From: a virus
Direction: 5' to 3' (one strand)
Virus record (IMG/VR): IMGVR_UViG_3300017708_000520
Span: 1 to 47,516 of that record
DNA length: 47,516 nucleotides
This document shows positions 1 through 8,320 of this stretch, one piece after another (positions within the stretch are counted from its first letter, which is position 1; every line of letters starts with the position of its first letter). Below the pieces are notes generated by a model, which saw only the letters and a program-made list of their open reading frames with translations, was not told where the DNA came from and made no database searches. A program made the translations under genes and the position numbers.

Positions 1-558
1 AGGCACTTTGTATTTGTTGCGGAAAGCCTTGATTACCGCTGTTGCCTCTGGCACATCAAACCAATCTGGAAATGTGCCATCGCCTTGAAGTATTTTCTCG
101 GCGGTATCAATTGCATCACCAAGCTTTTCGATTGCAGCCTTGACTACTTTTGGCTCGCGGGTATCGGGCGTGTTAGCAGCCTCACGCTTGGCTAGACCGT
201 CGTGAAAGTCGCCAAGTCTTGCGCCAATTTGTTGCTGCCAGTATCGCTTGTTAGCCTTGTCGATATCTTCTAACGACTTAGTAGGCTTGTCTAACAATTG
301 CTGTACAGCCTTGGTAAATCCCGCGACTACCGCACCGCGTGCCTTGTTATAGTCATCTTTGGTGGCAGTCGATACCTTGCCATCTTTGCGCACCTTTTTA
401 CTATCAGGTGATATGAAGTCAGTAGACAATGCACCATTTGCAGCAAGCGCATCAATGCAGCTCTCAAGTTTACTATCAGCAGTACGACGCGCTACAACAG
501 CAGCAGTGATTGCAGTAAGTGAGGCTTCAACAGCCCAAGTAGAAGTATTGTTTGTCAT
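1..558 (-). CDS. Unknown early-region protein, C-terminus missing
   Basis: The reverse strand is open for 186 codons from an ATG at 558-556 to the window edge, with no stop, so the C-terminus is missing. An AAAGG-type ribosome site lies about 8 bases upstream of the ATG. The protein is mostly helix-forming, rich in Ala, Lys and Asp, and begins MTNNTSTWAVEASLTAITAA. It has no membrane segment, cysteine cluster or nucleotide-binding motif. I do not recognise the family. It is transcribed away from the late genes across a divergent control region, in the same direction as the primase-like gene at the other end, so it probably belongs to the early or replication programme. That role is inferred from position only. 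Confidence 0.75.
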   Translation of the reverse strand, partial: MTNNTSTWAVEASLTAITAAVVARRTADSKLESCIDALAANGALSTDFISPDSKKVRKDGKVSTATKDDYNKARGAVVAGFTKAVQQLLDKPTKSLEDIDKANKRYWQQQIGARLGDFHDGLAKREAANTPDTREPKVVKAAIEKLGDAIDTAEKILQGDGTFPDWFDVPEATAVIKAFRNKYKVP

Positions 559-623
559 GGTATAAACCTTTCATATGACGTTATATCGGTCTTATTTGTT
601 TGCCGATAAACAACTTATGTCAT

Positions 624-640
624 GTTAGTGCGGCACTAAC
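624..640. promoter_or_regulatory. Operator-like palindrome 1
   Basis: GTTAGTGC-G-GCACTAAC is a perfect inverted repeat with 8-base arms around one central base. It is the typical shape of a site for a dimeric helix-turn-helix repressor. It differs from the second palindrome only at its centre. It lies about 65 bases upstream of the leftward gene start. Confidence 0.6.
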
Positions 641-666
641 AATAGATAATGCCCAGATAATAATAC

Positions 667-693
667 TTGATAGTACTTGTCACTATCTACAAT
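667..693 (+). promoter_or_regulatory. Possible sigma70-type promoter between the palindromes
   Basis: TTGATA at 667-672 and TACAAT at 688-693 resemble -35 and -10 boxes, but the spacer is only 15 bases, shorter than the usual 16-18. It sits exactly between the two palindromes and overlaps a weaker inverted repeat, GATAGT/ACTATC (669-674 and 682-687). If real, it would drive the late operon with a leader of roughly 320 bases. The call rests on pattern alone. Confidence 0.25.
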
Positions 694-696
694 TCT

Positions 697-713
697 GTTA
701 GTGGGCCACTAAC
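697..713. promoter_or_regulatory. Operator-like palindrome 2
   Basis: GTTAGTGG-G-CCACTAAC is a perfect inverted repeat with 8-base arms. Its outer seven bases on each side match palindrome 1. The two centres (632 and 705) are 73 bases apart, close to seven helical turns, so bound dimers would sit on the same face of the DNA. It starts just downstream of a possible -10 box, where a repressor would cover the transcription start. Confidence 0.6.
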
Positions 714-1022
714 AAAAATCCTGTAACGCTACTCATACCCCACCCCCACCCCGCCTTTGACTGTTTAGGATTCCACACTTCCTTATGTATTACTAATTCA
801 CACAAATAAATCGCATCTCGCCACGTCAGCCCAATAAAAAACTAAATAAAATCAAAGGCTTAGCATTTTATCGCCGATCCACCTCCGGCGGCGTACACAG
901 GAACACCCCCCGTCTTAAAAATAAGTACCCACCTAAAAAATTTTTTGCTACGCTACTGAGTCTTGCGAAATTATATTTTAAGAAGTAAGGTCGTGACATC
1001 GGCAACTAGCCTGCGATAAGAG

Positions 1023-1616
1023 ATGACGCTACATATAACACCAGAAACTGGGGTGCCAGTTGACAAACGAGCGCCAAAAATAGATTTAAAGGACCGCGCT
1101 GCAGCGTGTGCCAAGACTATTTCGCTTCTTTCAGTCCATGGGTTGGACGTAAATACTACCGACGAAGACCGAGATACCGCCGCTGCACTAGCTGTGTCCT
1201 ATGCTGCTGATCCTGATAAGACATCTAAAGCTGTTACAGATAAACGTGCAGCCAGACTTACCCCGGCAGTGATACAGCAGACACATGGTATCTTAGATGA
1301 GTTTGGTCGGAGCGTCGTCGATTCTGCTGTGACTGTAAGGCATCTAGTTACAAACAAACTTATACTGGAGACAGAGAACCCTGACCCGCGAGTACGAATA
1401 AAAGCGTTGGAGTTGTTGGGTAAGATAAGTGATGTGGGGCTGTTTGCAGAGAAAAGCGAAGTTACAATTACGCATCAGACGACAGATGATCTGAAAGAGA
1501 AGCTACGAAAGAAGTTACAAAAGTTAACCGAACCTATAGAACATGTAGAAGATGCGGTGGTGATAGATGCAGACTTTATAGATGTGGATAAGGAACTAGG
1601 GTTAGTAGATGAATAA
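1023..1616 (+). CDS. Putative terminase small subunit
   Basis: This 197-residue protein is the first rightward gene and overlaps the large terminase start by 8 bases, the usual place for a small terminase subunit, which recognises phage DNA for packaging. The sequence is helical. A middle part with RVRIKALELLGKISDVGLF resembles the oligomerisation region of small terminases, and it is followed by a charged stretch (DDLKEKLRKKLQKL) and an acidic tail. I cannot see a clear helix-turn-helix. The ribosome site is weak (GATAAGAG directly before the ATG). The identification leans on gene order. Confidence 0.6.
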   Translation: MTLHITPETGVPVDKRAPKIDLKDRAAACAKTISLLSVHGLDVNTTDEDRDTAAALAVSYAADPDKTSKAVTDKRAARLTPAVIQQTHGILDEFGRSVVDSAVTVRHLVTNKLILETENPDPRVRIKALELLGKISDVGLFAEKSEVTITHQTTDDLKEKLRKKLQKLTEPIEHVEDAVVIDADFIDVDKELGLVDE

Positions 1617-3159
1617 GGTGTTGGACTTTACTGAGGAAGAAATTGAGCACATGCTCAGTAACCTCGACGCGTTCACGCCAGAAGAAGTGGCTGAGATAGA
1701 CCGCATGGTTGATGAGCTTGCCGCGCGAAATGCAAACCAAGCGTCTTATGATGACTTGTTAGCGTTCTGTAAGAAGATGGACTCTAACTATATTGTAGGT
1801 AGGCACCACAGATTGCTAGCAAACATGCTCATGGACATTGAGCGAGGTATGAAAGACCGGATCTGTGTTAACATGCCACCACGTCATGGTAAGTCACAGT
1901 TGGTCTCTATCTTCTATCCAGCTTGGTTTCTTGGTCGAAACCCCGACAAGAAGGTCATGATGGTGTCACACACTACTGATCTGGCGGTGGATTTTGGGCG
2001 GAAGGTTAGAAACCTGATTGCAACAGATGCGTATAAAGAAGTATTTCCTACAGTCTCGCTAGCTATTGATAGTAAGTCTGCGGGGAGGTGGAACACAAAC
2101 CACAAGGGAGAATATTTTGCTTGTGGTATTGGTAGTTCCATTGCGGGTCGAGGTGCTGACCTCCTCCTAGTGGATGACCCTCATTCAGAGCAAGATGTGT
2201 TGAACGGTAACTTCGAAGTGTTTGATCGCGCATATGAGTGGTTTACGTTCGGCGCTCGGACACGTCTTATGCCGGGTGGACGGGTTGCGATCATCCAGAC
2301 ACGTTGGCACCTCGACGACCTTACGGGTCGTGTAACAAGGGACATGGCAAAGAATGATAAGGCTGACCAGTACGATGTGGTTGAGTTTCCTGCTATACTA
2401 GACGTTACAAACAAGAAGACTAAGAAGGTAGAGTATAAGCCGTTATGGCCTGAGTTCTTTGATATGGAGGCACTTGAGCGTACAAAAGCTTCTATGCCTG
2501 TGTTTCAGTGGAACGCTCAGTATCAACAGCAGCCTACCGCCGAAGAAGCTGCGCTCATTAAACGTGAGTGGTGGCAGATATGGGAGAAGGATGACCCTCC
2601 CACATGTGAATATGTTATTATGTCGTTGGACGCAGCGGCAGAAACACACAACCGCGCTGACTTTACTGCTATAACAACTTGGGGTGTGTTCCTCAACGAA
2701 GAGACCGGGGCACATAATATAATATTGTTAAATAGTATAAAAGAGCGTATGGAATTTCCTGAGCTTAAACGTGTTGCAATGGACTCTTACGACGAATGGG
2801 AGCCAGATGCGTTTATTGTGGAGAAGAAGAGTGCGGGTACCGCGCTTTATCAGGAGATGCGCCGCATGGGTATACCCGTACAAGAGTTTACACCGCACCG
2901 TGGTTCGGGAGATAAGCTTGCACGGTTAAACTCAGTGGCAGACATTGTGGCGTCAGAAATATGTTGGGTTCCAGAGACCCGATGGGCTGAAGAGGTCGTA
3001 GAGGAGATAGCGGGGTTTCCTTTTATGTCGCATGATGACTTAGTTGATGCTACAGTGATGGCATTGATGCGTTTTCGCAATGGAGGGTTTATCCGCCTGC
3101 CCACCGACGAACCAGAGGAAATGCAATATTTTAAACAGCGCCGGGGCGGCTATTATTAA
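1609..3159 (+). CDS. terL: Terminase large subunit
   Basis: This is the ATP-driven DNA-packaging motor and headful/cos nuclease that docks on the portal. Residues 89-97 (MPPRHGKSQ) are the Walker A loop, LLLVDD at 185-190 is Walker B with its acidic pair, and IIQTRWH at 228-234 is the coupling motif. The C-terminal half carries an RNase H-like nuclease: SLDAA with D341, a second acidic cluster near IVEKKSAG (residue 405 onward), and HDDLVD at 475-480. At 516 residues it has the normal full length. It is translationally coupled to the upstream gene, and the portal gene follows after 10 bases. Confidence 0.95.
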   Translation: MNKVLDFTEEEIEHMLSNLDAFTPEEVAEIDRMVDELAARNANQASYDDLLAFCKKMDSNYIVGRHHRLLANMLMDIERGMKDRICVNMPPRHGKSQLVSIFYPAWFLGRNPDKKVMMVSHTTDLAVDFGRKVRNLIATDAYKEVFPTVSLAIDSKSAGRWNTNHKGEYFACGIGSSIAGRGADLLLVDDPHSEQDVLNGNFEVFDRAYEWFTFGARTRLMPGGRVAIIQTRWHLDDLTGRVTRDMAKNDKADQYDVVEFPAILDVTNKKTKKVEYKPLWPEFFDMEALERTKASMPVFQWNAQYQQQPTAEEAALIKREWWQIWEKDDPPTCEYVIMSLDAAAETHNRADFTAITTWGVFLNEETGAHNIILLNSIKERMEFPELKRVAMDSYDEWEPDAFIVEKKSAGTALYQEMRRMGIPVQEFTPHRGSGDKLARLNSVADIVASEICWVPETRWAEEVVEEIAGFPFMSHDDLVDATVMALMRFRNGGFIRLPTDEPEEMQYFKQRRGGYY

Positions 3160-3169
3160 GAGGTAAGCT

Positions 3170-5629
3170 ATGGCTATTGAAAAAGGAATATTTTCTCCTC
3201 CGCTCGGGATGGACGAAGAAATGGAAAGCGGTCAGGAAGTTGATCTAGATATTGAGATTGTTGACCCCGAAGCAGTCACACTAAGCGATGGAAGCATGGA
3301 AGTTACTTTAATTCCTGACGCCGGAATCGCTGATATGGCAGATTTTAATGCCAACCTCGCAGATTTTATGGAAGATAGCGACCTCCGCGAGCTGTCAGAT
3401 GATCTAGTTGGGCTAGTTGAAGCTGATATGGACAGTCGGAAAGACTGGGTAGAGGCGTATGTACAAGGTTTAGACGTGCTAGGCTTCAAATATGAGGAGC
3501 GAACTCAGCCTTGGGATGGCGCGTGTGGTGTGTTTTCTACAATTCTTGCTGAAGCAGCCATAAGATTCCAAGCAGAAACCATGTCTGAGACGTTTCCAGC
3601 CGCTGGACCTGTGAAAGTTAAGATACTTGGAGACGAAACTAAGGATAAAACTGAAGCTGCCGAGCGTGTAAAGGCAGATATGAACTACGAAATCACTGAA
3701 CGGATGGTTGAGTACCGTTCAGAACACGAAAGAATGCTCTATAGCCTTGGTCTAGCAGGGTCTGCGTTCAAAAAAGTGTACTTCGACCCTAATATGGGGC
3801 GACAAGTATCTGTGTATATACCAGCAGAAGACGTAATTGTGCCTTATGGAGCAAGTCATTTAGAGACAGCCGAGCGAGTTACGCACGTTATGCGTAAAAC
3901 TAAGAACGAAATGATGAAACTTCAGGCTGGTGGGTTCTATAAAGAGACAGAATTAGGCGAACCACAACCGTATCACTCTGATATTGAAGAGAAAAAGGCT
4001 GAAGAAGGTGGATATAGCCTTACTGATGACAGTAGGTATGCGTTATACGAGTGTCATGTTGAGATGAACGTGCCGGGAATTGACGATGAAGAGGACATAC
4101 CCAAGCCATACGTTGTAACTATCGAACGTGGGTCGGGAGAAGTCTTAGCGGTACGTAGAAATTACGAAGAAAACGACACATTAACCTTAAAAAATCAATT
4201 TTTTGTACATTATCCGTATGTTCCGGGGTTTGGGTTCTATGGGTTAGGATTAATTCACATTATTGGTGGATATTCCCGTGCGGGCACGTCTATAATCCGC
4301 CAGTTGGTGGACGCAGGTACGCTATCTAACCTACCGGGTGGGCTAAAAACGCGTGGCCTGCGTATAAAAGGTGACGATGCGCCTATAGAACCGGGTGAAT
4401 TTAAGGATGTAGACGTACCATCTGGTAGCATTCGTGACAATATTATGACTCTGCCGTATAAAGAGCCATCACAAACACTCCTTACCTTGTTAGACCGTAT
4501 TACTCAAGAAGGGCGCAGGTTAGGGGCCATTTCAGACTTAAACATCTCTGATATGTCCGCAAATGCTCCTGTAGGTACAACATTAGCGCTTTTAGAACGT
4601 ACGTTAAAGCCTATGGCAGCGGTTCAGGCGCGTGTACACTACGCCATGAAACAAGAGTTCAAGCTGCTAAAGACCATTATTTCTGAACATGCACCTACTG
4701 AATACTCTTATCTACCTGAACGAGGAGAAGTAAGCGCACGTCAGATGGATTACATGATGGTGGACGTTATACCCGTCAGTGATCCAAACTCTTCAACAAT
4801 GGCACAGCGTGTTGTTCAGTATCAAGCAGTGCTGCAGATGGCGCAACAAGCGCCTCAGATATATAATCTACCTGTGCTACATAGAGAGATGATGGAGGTT
4901 CTAGGTATAAAGAACGCAGACAAGATTGTGCCTACCAAGGAAGACGCGAAGCCAACTGATCCTGTTAGTGAGAATATGGATGCCTTGATTGGTAAACCTA
5001 TGAAAGCGTTTATCTACCAAGACCACCAATCGCATATCGCCGCGCACATGGCGTTCTTGCAAGATCCAATGATTGCGCAGATGATTGGGCAGAATCCACA
5101 AGCCAAACAAATCCTCGCGTCCTTGCAGGCTCATATCGCCGAACATCTTGGGTTTCAGTATCGTTCACAGATCGAAGAGAAACTGGGTGCTCCGCTACCT
5201 TCTCCAAACGAGGAGATGCCAGAAGAAGTCGAGGTACAACTATCTCGTCTTGTGGCTGATGCAGGCAGGCAGCTTACACAAACACACCAAAAACAGGCTG
5301 CTCAGAAAAAAGCACAAGAGCAAGCGAAAGATCCTGTGTTACAAATGCAACAGGCTGAACTTCAAATTAAAGCACAAGAAGTTGAACGTAAGAAAACCAA
5401 AGATAAGGCAGATGCTGTTATTAGAGCAGAGCAACTCAAACTACAGCAAGCCAAGACCGCAACAGATGCTATGATTAAAGCAGAGGAGCTTAACATAGAC
5501 AAAACAGAACTCGCCATCGACGCTGAAGTAAAAGGTGTGGAGATGGACCGAGCACGCCGTGAAGCGCAGGTTAAAACTGCTGTGGAGATGGCAAAAATAA
5601 CACAACCAAAAAAAGGAGCTAAAGAATAA
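3170..5629 (+). CDS. Portal protein
   Basis: At 819 residues this is a large portal of the type seen in P22-like short-tailed phages. Twelve copies would form the DNA entry vertex. It directly follows the large terminase with a good AGAGGTAA ribosome site. The N-terminus is acidic, and a motif around ERTQPWDGACGVF (near residue 110) is typical, as I recall, of marine-phage portals. The last roughly 150 residues are strongly coiled-coil and rich in Gln, Lys and Ala, consistent with the long helical barrel of P22-type portals. The assignment comes from position, size and this architecture. Confidence 0.85.
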   Translation: MAIEKGIFSPPLGMDEEMESGQEVDLDIEIVDPEAVTLSDGSMEVTLIPDAGIADMADFNANLADFMEDSDLRELSDDLVGLVEADMDSRKDWVEAYVQGLDVLGFKYEERTQPWDGACGVFSTILAEAAIRFQAETMSETFPAAGPVKVKILGDETKDKTEAAERVKADMNYEITERMVEYRSEHERMLYSLGLAGSAFKKVYFDPNMGRQVSVYIPAEDVIVPYGASHLETAERVTHVMRKTKNEMMKLQAGGFYKETELGEPQPYHSDIEEKKAEEGGYSLTDDSRYALYECHVEMNVPGIDDEEDIPKPYVVTIERGSGEVLAVRRNYEENDTLTLKNQFFVHYPYVPGFGFYGLGLIHIIGGYSRAGTSIIRQLVDAGTLSNLPGGLKTRGLRIKGDDAPIEPGEFKDVDVPSGSIRDNIMTLPYKEPSQTLLTLLDRITQEGRRLGAISDLNISDMSANAPVGTTLALLERTLKPMAAVQARVHYAMKQEFKLLKTIISEHAPTEYSYLPERGEVSARQMDYMMVDVIPVSDPNSSTMAQRVVQYQAVLQMAQQAPQIYNLPVLHREMMEVLGIKNADKIVPTKEDAKPTDPVSENMDALIGKPMKAFIYQDHQSHIAAHMAFLQDPMIAQMIGQNPQAKQILASLQAHIAEHLGFQYRSQIEEKLGAPLPSPNEEMPEEVEVQLSRLVADAGRQLTQTHQKQAAQKKAQEQAKDPVLQMQQAELQIKAQEVERKKTKDKADAVIRAEQLKLQQAKTATDAMIKAEELNIDKTELAIDAEVKGVEMDRARREAQVKTAVEMAKITQPKKGAKE

Positions 5630-5632
5630 TTC

Positions 5633-5830
5633 ATGGCAACTACCGTCTTTGACGTGCTTATTAAAAATATCGACGAGGAAATCTCGTCTGCACGCACCTT
5701 TGTATGTGGTGGATCTCCAAAAGAGTATGCCGATTACAGAGAGGTTGTAGGCTTAATCCGAGGTCTTGAAGCCTGCAAACGTTTTGTAGAAGACCTTTCG
5801 CGTAACTATATGGAAAATGATAATGACTGA
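5633..5830 (+). CDS. Small conserved-looking head-operon protein
   Basis: This 65-residue protein starts 3 bases after the portal stop, and its end overlaps the GroES-like gene by 14 bases. It has a helical pattern with DYREVVGLIRGLEACKRFV, a motif style I recall from small proteins beside portal genes in other phages. There is no signal peptide or membrane segment. The function is unknown. Confidence 0.7.
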   Translation: MATTVFDVLIKNIDEEISSARTFVCGGSPKEYADYREVVGLIRGLEACKRFVEDLSRNYMENDND

Positions 5831-6200
5831 AGCAGCAATTAAAATAAATGAAGAGCAGGAGTTTGAGGCACAACTTCCAACCCCTGCAGGGTACAAAGTA
5901 CTTATTGCCTTACCAGAAGCCTCTGACACCTATGAAGGGTCAAGCGTTCTTAAATCAGAAAAGGAAAAAGACTTAGACCACATAATGTCTATTATTGGAC
6001 TTGTTATGGATGTGGGTCCACAGGCATATAATGATAAGGAAAGGTTTCCCAACGGGCCGTGGTGCAAACAAGGTGATTACGTAATGTTCCGTATGAACTC
6101 AGGCACTAGATTTAGACTAGGTGGTATGGAGTACCGTCTAATGAATGATGATAGCATCGAGGCGGTTGTATCTGACCCTCGTGGCATCACACGCGCATAG
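5817..6200 (+). CDS. GroES-like co-chaperonin
   Basis: This 127-residue protein follows the GroES fold from about residue 20. GYKVLIALPEASDTYEGSSV corresponds to the first strands and the mobile loop that contacts GroEL. Then come GLVMDVGPQAY, a GDYVMFRMNSGTRFRLGGMEYRLM core and an IEAVV end, each aligning with the GroES consensus (VxAVG, VGDxVLF, GTxVxxxGxEYLI, ILAVI). T4 gp31 is the classic precedent for a phage co-chaperonin needed to fold the capsid protein. Its place between portal and scaffold fits a role in folding the capsid protein with host GroEL. An alternative ATG lies 6 bases downstream. Confidence 0.85.
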   Translation: MIMTEAAIKINEEQEFEAQLPTPAGYKVLIALPEASDTYEGSSVLKSEKEKDLDHIMSIIGLVMDVGPQAYNDKERFPNGPWCKQGDYVMFRMNSGTRFRLGGMEYRLMNDDSIEAVVSDPRGITRA

Positions 6201-6209
6201 GGGGGTACA

Positions 6210-7259
6210 ATGGCTTTTCAAAAAGTAGAATTTGAATTTCCCGACACAGAAGACGATAAGATTGATGTAGAGCCTTCTAGTGCGGAGAAAATGAACTCCT
6301 CTGGGGATGTAGAAATAGAAGTTGAAGAAGAGAAACCTACAAAACCAGAGAAGGCTAAAGCGCCTGTAAAGGAAGACGACGTTGAAGTTGAGGTTGTAGA
6401 CGATACACCCAAAGCGGATCGCGGGCGCAAGCCAATGAAAGAAGCGCCTGTAGATGTTACTGACGATGAACTCGCAGAATATTCTGAACGCGCTCAAAAC
6501 AGGATTAAACATTTCTCTAAAGGCTATCACGAAGAACGTCGTAGGAAAGAGGAGGCGGAGCGTAGGAGTGTAGAGCTTGAACGTGCTACACAACAGTTGC
6601 TTGAAGAGAATAAGAAGCTAAAGGCGTCTACTAATAAAAGTCAGACAGCACTTATATCTCAGGCTAAGAAAAACGCTGAAACCCAATTAGATGCTGCGAA
6701 AACAGCATACAAAACAGCGTATGATGCTGGTGACTCCGATGCAGTACTAGACGCAAACGATAAGCTATCAGATGCTAAGATTAAACTCGATAAATTAAAC
6801 AATCTTAAAGTACCAGCTTTACAGGAAGAAGAAACACCTGTAGAGTTGTCACCAGAAGTATCTAAACCCGCCCCGGCTCCACAAGTCGATAAGCGAACCT
6901 TAGAATGGAAAGATAGTAATTCTTGGTTTGGTGTGGATGATGAAATGACGAGCTTTGCGCTGGGGTTGCATAACAAGCTCGAAAAAGAGGGTGTTAACCC
7001 TCAAACAGAAGAATACTACGAGAGAATCGACACTCGTATGCGCCAAGTGTTCCCCGATAATTTCGAGGATACTGAAGAAGTCGAGGTAGCCCCGGAGCCG
7101 AAGCGGCAAGCACAGGTTGTGGCACCAGCAACGCGCAGTACTGCGCCGAAGAAGGTGACATTAACTAAAACACAAGTGCAAATCGCCAAGAGGCTTGGTC
7201 TGACCCCGCAACAATACGCCAAACAGGTTGCAATAGATATGAGGAAACAAAATGGCTGA
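6210..7259 (+). CDS. Capsid scaffolding protein
   Basis: This 349-residue protein lies between portal and capsid genes, the standard position for a scaffold that templates the prohead and is then removed. The first 90 residues are highly acidic and low-complexity. A predicted coiled coil follows, from about residue 95 to 200 (ERRRKEEAERRSVELERATQ), then a Pro-rich linker. The C-terminal 40 residues are basic (TKTQVQIAKRLGLTPQQYAK), as in the capsid-binding end of scaffolds such as P22 gp8. A GGGGGT ribosome site precedes the ATG. The next gene overlaps by 8 bases. Confidence 0.8.
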   Translation: MAFQKVEFEFPDTEDDKIDVEPSSAEKMNSSGDVEIEVEEEKPTKPEKAKAPVKEDDVEVEVVDDTPKADRGRKPMKEAPVDVTDDELAEYSERAQNRIKHFSKGYHEERRRKEEAERRSVELERATQQLLEENKKLKASTNKSQTALISQAKKNAETQLDAAKTAYKTAYDAGDSDAVLDANDKLSDAKIKLDKLNNLKVPALQEEETPVELSPEVSKPAPAPQVDKRTLEWKDSNSWFGVDDEMTSFALGLHNKLEKEGVNPQTEEYYERIDTRMRQVFPDNFEDTEEVEVAPEPKRQAQVVAPATRSTAPKKVTLTKTQVQIAKRLGLTPQQYAKQVAIDMRKQNG

Positions 7260-7701
7260 AAACCGAATTGACCGTGAATTACAAGCCCGCGAGAAAACTG
7301 TCCGTAAGAAGTCTTGGCAGCGCCCGGAAACACTTCCATCGCCAACACCTGAAGACGGTTATTCATACCGCTGGATTCGCGTGAGTACGCAAGGTAATAC
7401 TGACGCCACAAACGTTTCTTCAAAAATGCGTGAAGGTTGGGAGCCTGTAAAGGCAGCAGATCATCCAGAAATTACGTTGGTAACTATCGAAAATGAACGA
7501 TTTGCTGACAACGTGGTAATTGGTGGCCTATTGCTTTGTAAAGCTCCAGTAGAACTAGTTCAGGAACGAAATGAGTATTACGATACACAAAGTAAGTCTC
7601 AAATGAACGCTGTAGACAACAACTTCATGCGTGAGAACGATCCTCGTATGCCTCTTTTTAATGAGAGGAAATCGAAGGTCACTTTTGGTAACGGAACTTA
7701 A
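7252..7701 (+). CDS. Unknown head-module protein
   Basis: This 149-residue protein overlaps the scaffold gene by 8 bases and is followed 12 bases later by a decoration-like gene. The N-terminus is basic. The middle has a compact mixed alpha/beta pattern (YRWIRVSTQGNTDATNVSSK, then a GWEPVKAADHPE segment). I recall similar proteins beside scaffolds in uncultured marine phages but know no function. It may be a second assembly factor or a minor head protein. Confidence 0.75.
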   Translation: MAENRIDRELQAREKTVRKKSWQRPETLPSPTPEDGYSYRWIRVSTQGNTDATNVSSKMREGWEPVKAADHPEITLVTIENERFADNVVIGGLLLCKAPVELVQERNEYYDTQSKSQMNAVDNNFMRENDPRMPLFNERKSKVTFGNGT

Positions 7702-7713
7702 TAGGAGCTTAAA

Positions 7714-8307
7714 ATGGCTTATCCTACAGTAAGCGGTCCTTATGGACTCGTTCCGGTAAAATTGTTGAGCGGCTCTCCTTTCGTGGGCGTAACTCGCCAC
7801 TTTAAAATTGCAAGTGGTTATGCTACGGCTATATTCAATGGGGATGCTGTTAAACTAGTTACTGGAGGCACCATTGAGCGTGATACGTTTGATGCTGCTA
7901 TGACACCCGTGGGTGTCTTTCTTGGCTGTTCTTATACAGACCCTAACCTTGGTTACAAGGTATTTCGCCAAAGTTATCCAGCAAGCACTGTTGCTTCGGA
8001 TATAGAAGCGTACGTTGCAGATGCCACTGACCTTTTGTTTAAGGTTGCAGTTGTATCTTCTGGTACAACTATTGGTGATCTTGCACAGACTGATGTTGGT
8101 GCAAACGTCGCGGGTGTAGACAACACTGGTGATTCAGCTTCGGGTAACTCTCGTAGTGCGATCTCAGATACGTCTGCAACTACAAATACTCTTCCTTTCC
8201 GTATTGTCGGCTTGGTTGAGGAAACCAAAAACGCATCTGGTGGTTTTACCGAGGCTTACGTTAAATGGAACGTTGGTCATCAGTATGATACTACCACTGG
8301 CGTATAA
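7714..8307 (+). CDS. Putative head decoration protein
   Basis: This 197-residue protein lies just upstream of the major capsid gene with an AGGAG ribosome site. It is beta-rich and full of Gly, Thr, Ser and Val. The start SGPYGLVPVKLLSGSPF and the GDAVKLVTGGTI segment suggest a compact beta fold. Position and composition fit a capsid-stabilising decoration protein, but no catalytic or binding residue confirms this. A minor capsid or spike protein is the alternative. Confidence 0.65.
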   Translation: MAYPTVSGPYGLVPVKLLSGSPFVGVTRHFKIASGYATAIFNGDAVKLVTGGTIERDTFDAAMTPVGVFLGCSYTDPNLGYKVFRQSYPASTVASDIEAYVADATDLLFKVAVVSSGTTIGDLAQTDVGANVAGVDNTGDSASGNSRSAISDTSATTNTLPFRIVGLVEETKNASGGFTEAYVKWNVGHQYDTTTGV

Positions 8308-8320
8308 GGAGGTATGAGTT

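Larger units (their letters stand above)
559..1022. promoter_or_regulatory. Divergent intergenic control region
   Basis: This 464-base gap separates the leftward early gene from the rightward late operon and is the only gene-free stretch over 300 bases. I see no ORF worth calling on either strand. Its left half is AT-rich and holds two 17-bp palindromes and a weaker inverted repeat. The middle has a C-rich run near 738-753, a small CGCCG/CGGCG hairpin at 872-890 and an AT-rich stretch near 925-980. It very likely holds the start sites of both transcription programmes. Confidence 0.7.

Noticed and set aside
359-565. Plus-strand 68-residue frame near the left edge
   Set aside because: It lies opposite the leftward gene, which has a better start, ribosome site and protein-like sequence.
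949-977. Promoter with TATATT at 972-977 just ahead of the first late gene
   Set aside because: No acceptable -35 box exists 15-19 bases upstream, and AT-rich matches are common in this stretch.
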